From Climacteris rufus (lineage: Eukaryota; Chordata; Aves; Passeriformes; Climacteridae), in NCBI GenBank assembly GCA_013398175.1, contig VZRZ01002437.1, positions 618,676 to 682,675 on the forward strand: a stretch of 64,000 bases of DNA, written 5' to 3'. Shown here piece by piece: positions 61,071-64,000 of this stretch. The translations under genes were made by a program, and so were the position numbers. A model generated the notes under the pieces. It saw nothing but the letters and a program-made list of their open reading frames with translations, searched no databases and was not told the DNA's origin. Numbering within the stretch: the stretch's first letter is position 1; each line of letters begins with the position of its first letter.

Positions 61071-62520
61071 AGTAACTGACTGCAAAAAAAAATTTGAAGC
61101 AACATACAGACAAGCTCAAATCACCATCATAAACTAGCTTGAGACAATAATTAAGCTCATGAAGTTCTTTCCCAATAGACGTCTAGATGGGGTAGAAGAC
61201 AGGCTCAGCCCATTGACTGATCCCAGAAGTTAAGATGGAGTCTTTCCTAACTTCTCCCCATCACTAGCTGACCTTTATGCTATTTCTTTACATTTAGATG
61301 GAGCTTGAGTGACTCTATTCATAGATGCTTTTGTTACTGATTGGTGTAAAATTGTCTCACTTTGCTTTTAAAGGTATAGTCAATAAAATATGGAGCTCTT
61401 GCTCAGTGAGGGGTGGTCGTACTGTGGGGATGGGTAAGTTTGGGATGGAAGTGTGTGTTAGTTACAGTTAGGTTATAACAAACCAAGTTCATCCAAGGGA
61501 AGCAATTTCAGCACAGTTGCTGGTTCAACAGTCAGAGTTCCCCTCTCTCCCACTGTCAAGAGCTGCCATGTGGTTTATTCATTACATGGTACTATCAACT
61601 TCCCATCCCTGCAAGGATTACAACAGAGCCTGGCCATGGTGTCTTCGCTCCACCCTCTGCACGTGCTTAAGATGCAGGCTCTGTTGTGTGGGGAACTACA
61701 ATGGAATGGATTCTGTGCATGCCAGCTGCATTCCATCTAAGAAGTTGCAACTGCATTTCACCCTATAATTTTTGAACTGTTTTAAATTCTGTAAGAATGT
61801 GAATATAGCTTCCCAATTTTTTCAATCTTACCCCCAGTGGTTTTCCTATAGTAGTGTTCTGAAGATTAATTAGAGTATGAGTAAATCTCTTCCCCTGGGC
61901 TCATGTATTTGCATACTGCATATGTCCCTTGATATATGGAAATATAAATGGTAACAATATAGAAATTTATGGTGATGGGCACCATTTCAACTCTATGGAG
62001 AAATGCATGACAGTATCTGTTATGAAATCTACTTCTGGGTTAGTAAACCCAAAATAAATACTTCTGAAAATCTGGAAAACTACAGTTTAAACCTCTTTTT
62101 ATTATCTTTGACCTATCCAACAGATAATGCAGTCATGCATTAATTATGGAAATATTTTTACTAATATAGCATCATGTCACATTTTGCTATCAAAACAGCA
62201 AGAACAGTAGTTGTATCCTTTCAAAGTAGTTGAACATAGATTTAATTTCATTTTATTTCCTGTTTTGTAAATACAGAGATATACTTTTGCCTAGCTGAAG
62301 TTTTTCATATTAGGAAAATGGAGAAAACACCACTACTCCAGCATGTACAAGTTTCCCTTTTGCTGGCTCATTGGAGGCAATGCTACTTAGTGACTCTGTC
62401 TCTAATAATTTACATTGTTGAAATATGTGCTGCATGTGGAGGAATCCTTAGATCTTATATTAGAGATAAATTATGCTTTTTAAATAAAAATTATCATCCT
62501 AGGGTTTTCTTTTGTATGGC
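61071..62520. other. Sequence right of the miniature element, partly repeat-like
   Basis: It continues the block interrupted by the miniature LTR element. Around 61,340-61,440 there is an LTR-like 'gattggtgtaaaattgtctc', an AATAAA at about 61,383 and 'gtgaggggtggtcgtactg', suggesting an older LTR remnant. From 61.5 kb on nothing was recognised and no gene was seen. Confidence 0.35.
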
Positions 62521-62640
62521 TTAAAAAAAAAAAAAAGAGCAAACCAAAACCAATGAAAAAAACACATGCAGACTAAAACAAACCCAAAAGAAATAAAAAC
62601 TAACCCAAAAATAAACCACACGCCAAACAAACCTAAACAT
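62521..62640 (+). repeat. A/C-rich low-complexity tract
   Basis: A runs with CC/CCC interruptions, similar to those at 19.9, 24.3 and 29.8 kb. Confidence 0.8.
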
Positions 62641-63905
62641 CTTTAACAATCAATTTCATAACAACTGTCCTTTTTTTCCCTAATTTTCCAAATAATGTGC
62701 TACATTGTAACCTGTCACATTAGATTATATCCATCATGTAGCACTATAGCACCTGATTTGATATAAAGGGATGTGAAGGCAAATATTAGACATGAAGAGA
62801 GGGTTTTATAAATGCCGAGGATGCATTTGTGTTTGTATATCCTTACTTACTTCATTATTAACATACAGAAACCACATTTTGCTCACATTAAGGGTTTGAC
62901 TTAAACCCCCTGTACCAAAGACGTTCTGAGTACAGAAGGAAAGTGTATCCTTAGCTCACCCTGCCACCCTACAACACATTACTGTGTCTGTTATGTAACA
63001 TCACTCATTCAAAGACTTATCTGCTGACATGTGAGTGATGTAAAGGGATTCCAGCGAAAAAAAAAGGTGGATTTTACCCCCTCTTTATATCATCTAGGCT
63101 TCTCTTGTGTGTGTGCTTATAAACTGAGTGGTTTTTCAGCAACAAGAAAAGCTTGTAAGTCTTTGAAGTATTTTAATTTATTTTCATTCTCCATTATTTG
63201 TTATAAGTAATAGTAGACTAGCAGCATAATTTGTGTCCAAAGGGTTCAAAACTCCAAAGTTCATCTAGCCTAGCCTCTTCGAAACAGTGCAAAATTCAGA
63301 GCTAGATCTGGTAATATGTCGAACTCTTTCATGTGTAAGCACTGTGTTACCATAGCTGGCAGCTATGTTCTCATACAGAACAGGTAACAATATCCAAATT
63401 TTTCACTTTATAATGGTTTCTTTCTTTTTTCTAAACTAGGAGCTTGTATTTTTGTTTTGTGCAACATAAGTGAAATGTTATTCTTAACCAAATAATGTAT
63501 TAATAATATGGAGTAATTGAAATCATTAATAAAATTACTCATGAAAGTAATGTACTGTGTTGTCAAAAAGTAACAGTTTGATTTATGAGTAATAACTAAA
63601 AAAGGTCATTTTTGTCTTAAAGTCAACTTTGGATCAAATTGAAAATTGAACTCATTCTGGCTTTGTTGCTAGGATTCTGTTGTTTAGGATCTCTTGAGAA
63701 CTGTTCCCAGTCGTAGGTAAGGCTGAAGGAAAGTGGTTCAGAAAGTTAGCCAGATGCTTTTATTTTAGCAGTACAGGACATGGAGTCCCTGCTTTACTTA
63801 AAATGCAGCTTACATGGCCAGATAGCTTCAGCACCTGTTTTAGTATTTATTCCTACTATTCTCTAAGAAACATTACTCATATTTCCATCTGTGTTTTCTG
63901 CATTA
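62641..63905. other. PCDH9 intron, no gene seen
   Basis: AT-rich, nothing recognised. Confidence 0.5.
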
Positions 63906-64000
63906 GAGAGCTATAGGTTGGAAGAGACCTCAGGAGGTTGTGTAGTTCAGCCTTCCCAATGCAGTCAAGAAGCAGGACTCTTGAATAGTGACTACCTTAG
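63906..64000 (-). mobile_element. CR1 LINE 3' end, minus strand, cut by the window edge
   Basis: The + strand shows 'ataggttggaagagacctca' followed by 'gtagttcagccttcccaatg', the reverse complement of a CR1 3' end. It lacks the terminal octamer repeats and is diverged. It continues past base 64000. Confidence 0.7.

Noticed and set aside
60326..61105. Minus-strand frames of 87 and 104 codons with nearly the same protein sequence
   Set aside because: They are antisense to the two LTRs of the miniature element. Their similarity comes from LTR identity, not from gene duplication.
1..64000. CRISPR arrays, tRNA or rRNA genes, operons
   Set aside because: None was seen. The regular spacing at 9.8-10.2 kb is a direct tandem repeat without spacers, and the tRNA-like match at 60.6 kb is a primer binding site of only 19 bases.

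Overview
This is a piece of a bird genome. The evidence is several CR1 LINE copies with the typical avian 3' end (runs of ATTCTATGATTCT), ERVL and other endogenous-retrovirus LTRs of types common in birds, and long AT-rich stretches without genes. The exact clade cannot be read from this window. There are no bacterial or organelle features, operons or RNA genes.

Only one gene is clearly present: PCDH9 (a delta-1 protocadherin), on the + strand and represented by part of its cytoplasmic tail. A 202-base internal exon lies at 11308-11509, with a good acceptor and donor. It encodes the RRVTF (CM3) motif followed by a conserved acidic/serine stretch. A second exon candidate at 26040-26122 has a strong acceptor and is exactly in phase with the first. 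It adds 28 residues and then stops, so it looks like an alternative 3'-terminal coding exon that would give a short-tail PCDH9. The usual C-terminal exon was not found, so the gene probably continues beyond base 64000. The rest of the window reads as very long PCDH9 introns.

Layout: 1-11.3 kb is intron, with an old minus-strand CR1 (5.26 kb), a GC-rich unidentified block (6.7-7.5 kb) and a perfect 4 x 92 bp tandem repeat (9.84-10.2 kb). The span 11.5-26 kb is intron with two adjacent LTR-derived elements (17.66-19.42 kb, holding a 178 bp duplication across a single N that looks like an assembly artefact), a CR1 (20.6 kb), a GC-rich LTR (22.54 kb) and an A/C-only tract (24.3 kb). The span 26-38 kb holds the alternative exon, two CR1s, a sequencing gap inside a TTCC microsatellite, and two more LTRs of the family seen at 18.8 kb, one of them a complete solo LTR with a perfect 5 bp target duplication (36.49-37.50 kb). 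The span 38-52.6 kb is quiet AT-rich intron. The span 52.6-55.8 kb has an unrecognised 142-codon minus-strand reading frame and LTR-like sequence.

The most interesting object is at 60251-61064: an 814 bp element made only of two 349 bp LTRs (3 differences), a 19-base primer binding site matching tRNA-Ile, a 97-base remainder containing a polypurine tract, and perfect 6 bp target duplications. It has no coding capacity. It is laid out like a miniature (TRIM-type) LTR retroelement that would need retroviral proteins supplied in trans, or it is one internally deleted provirus.
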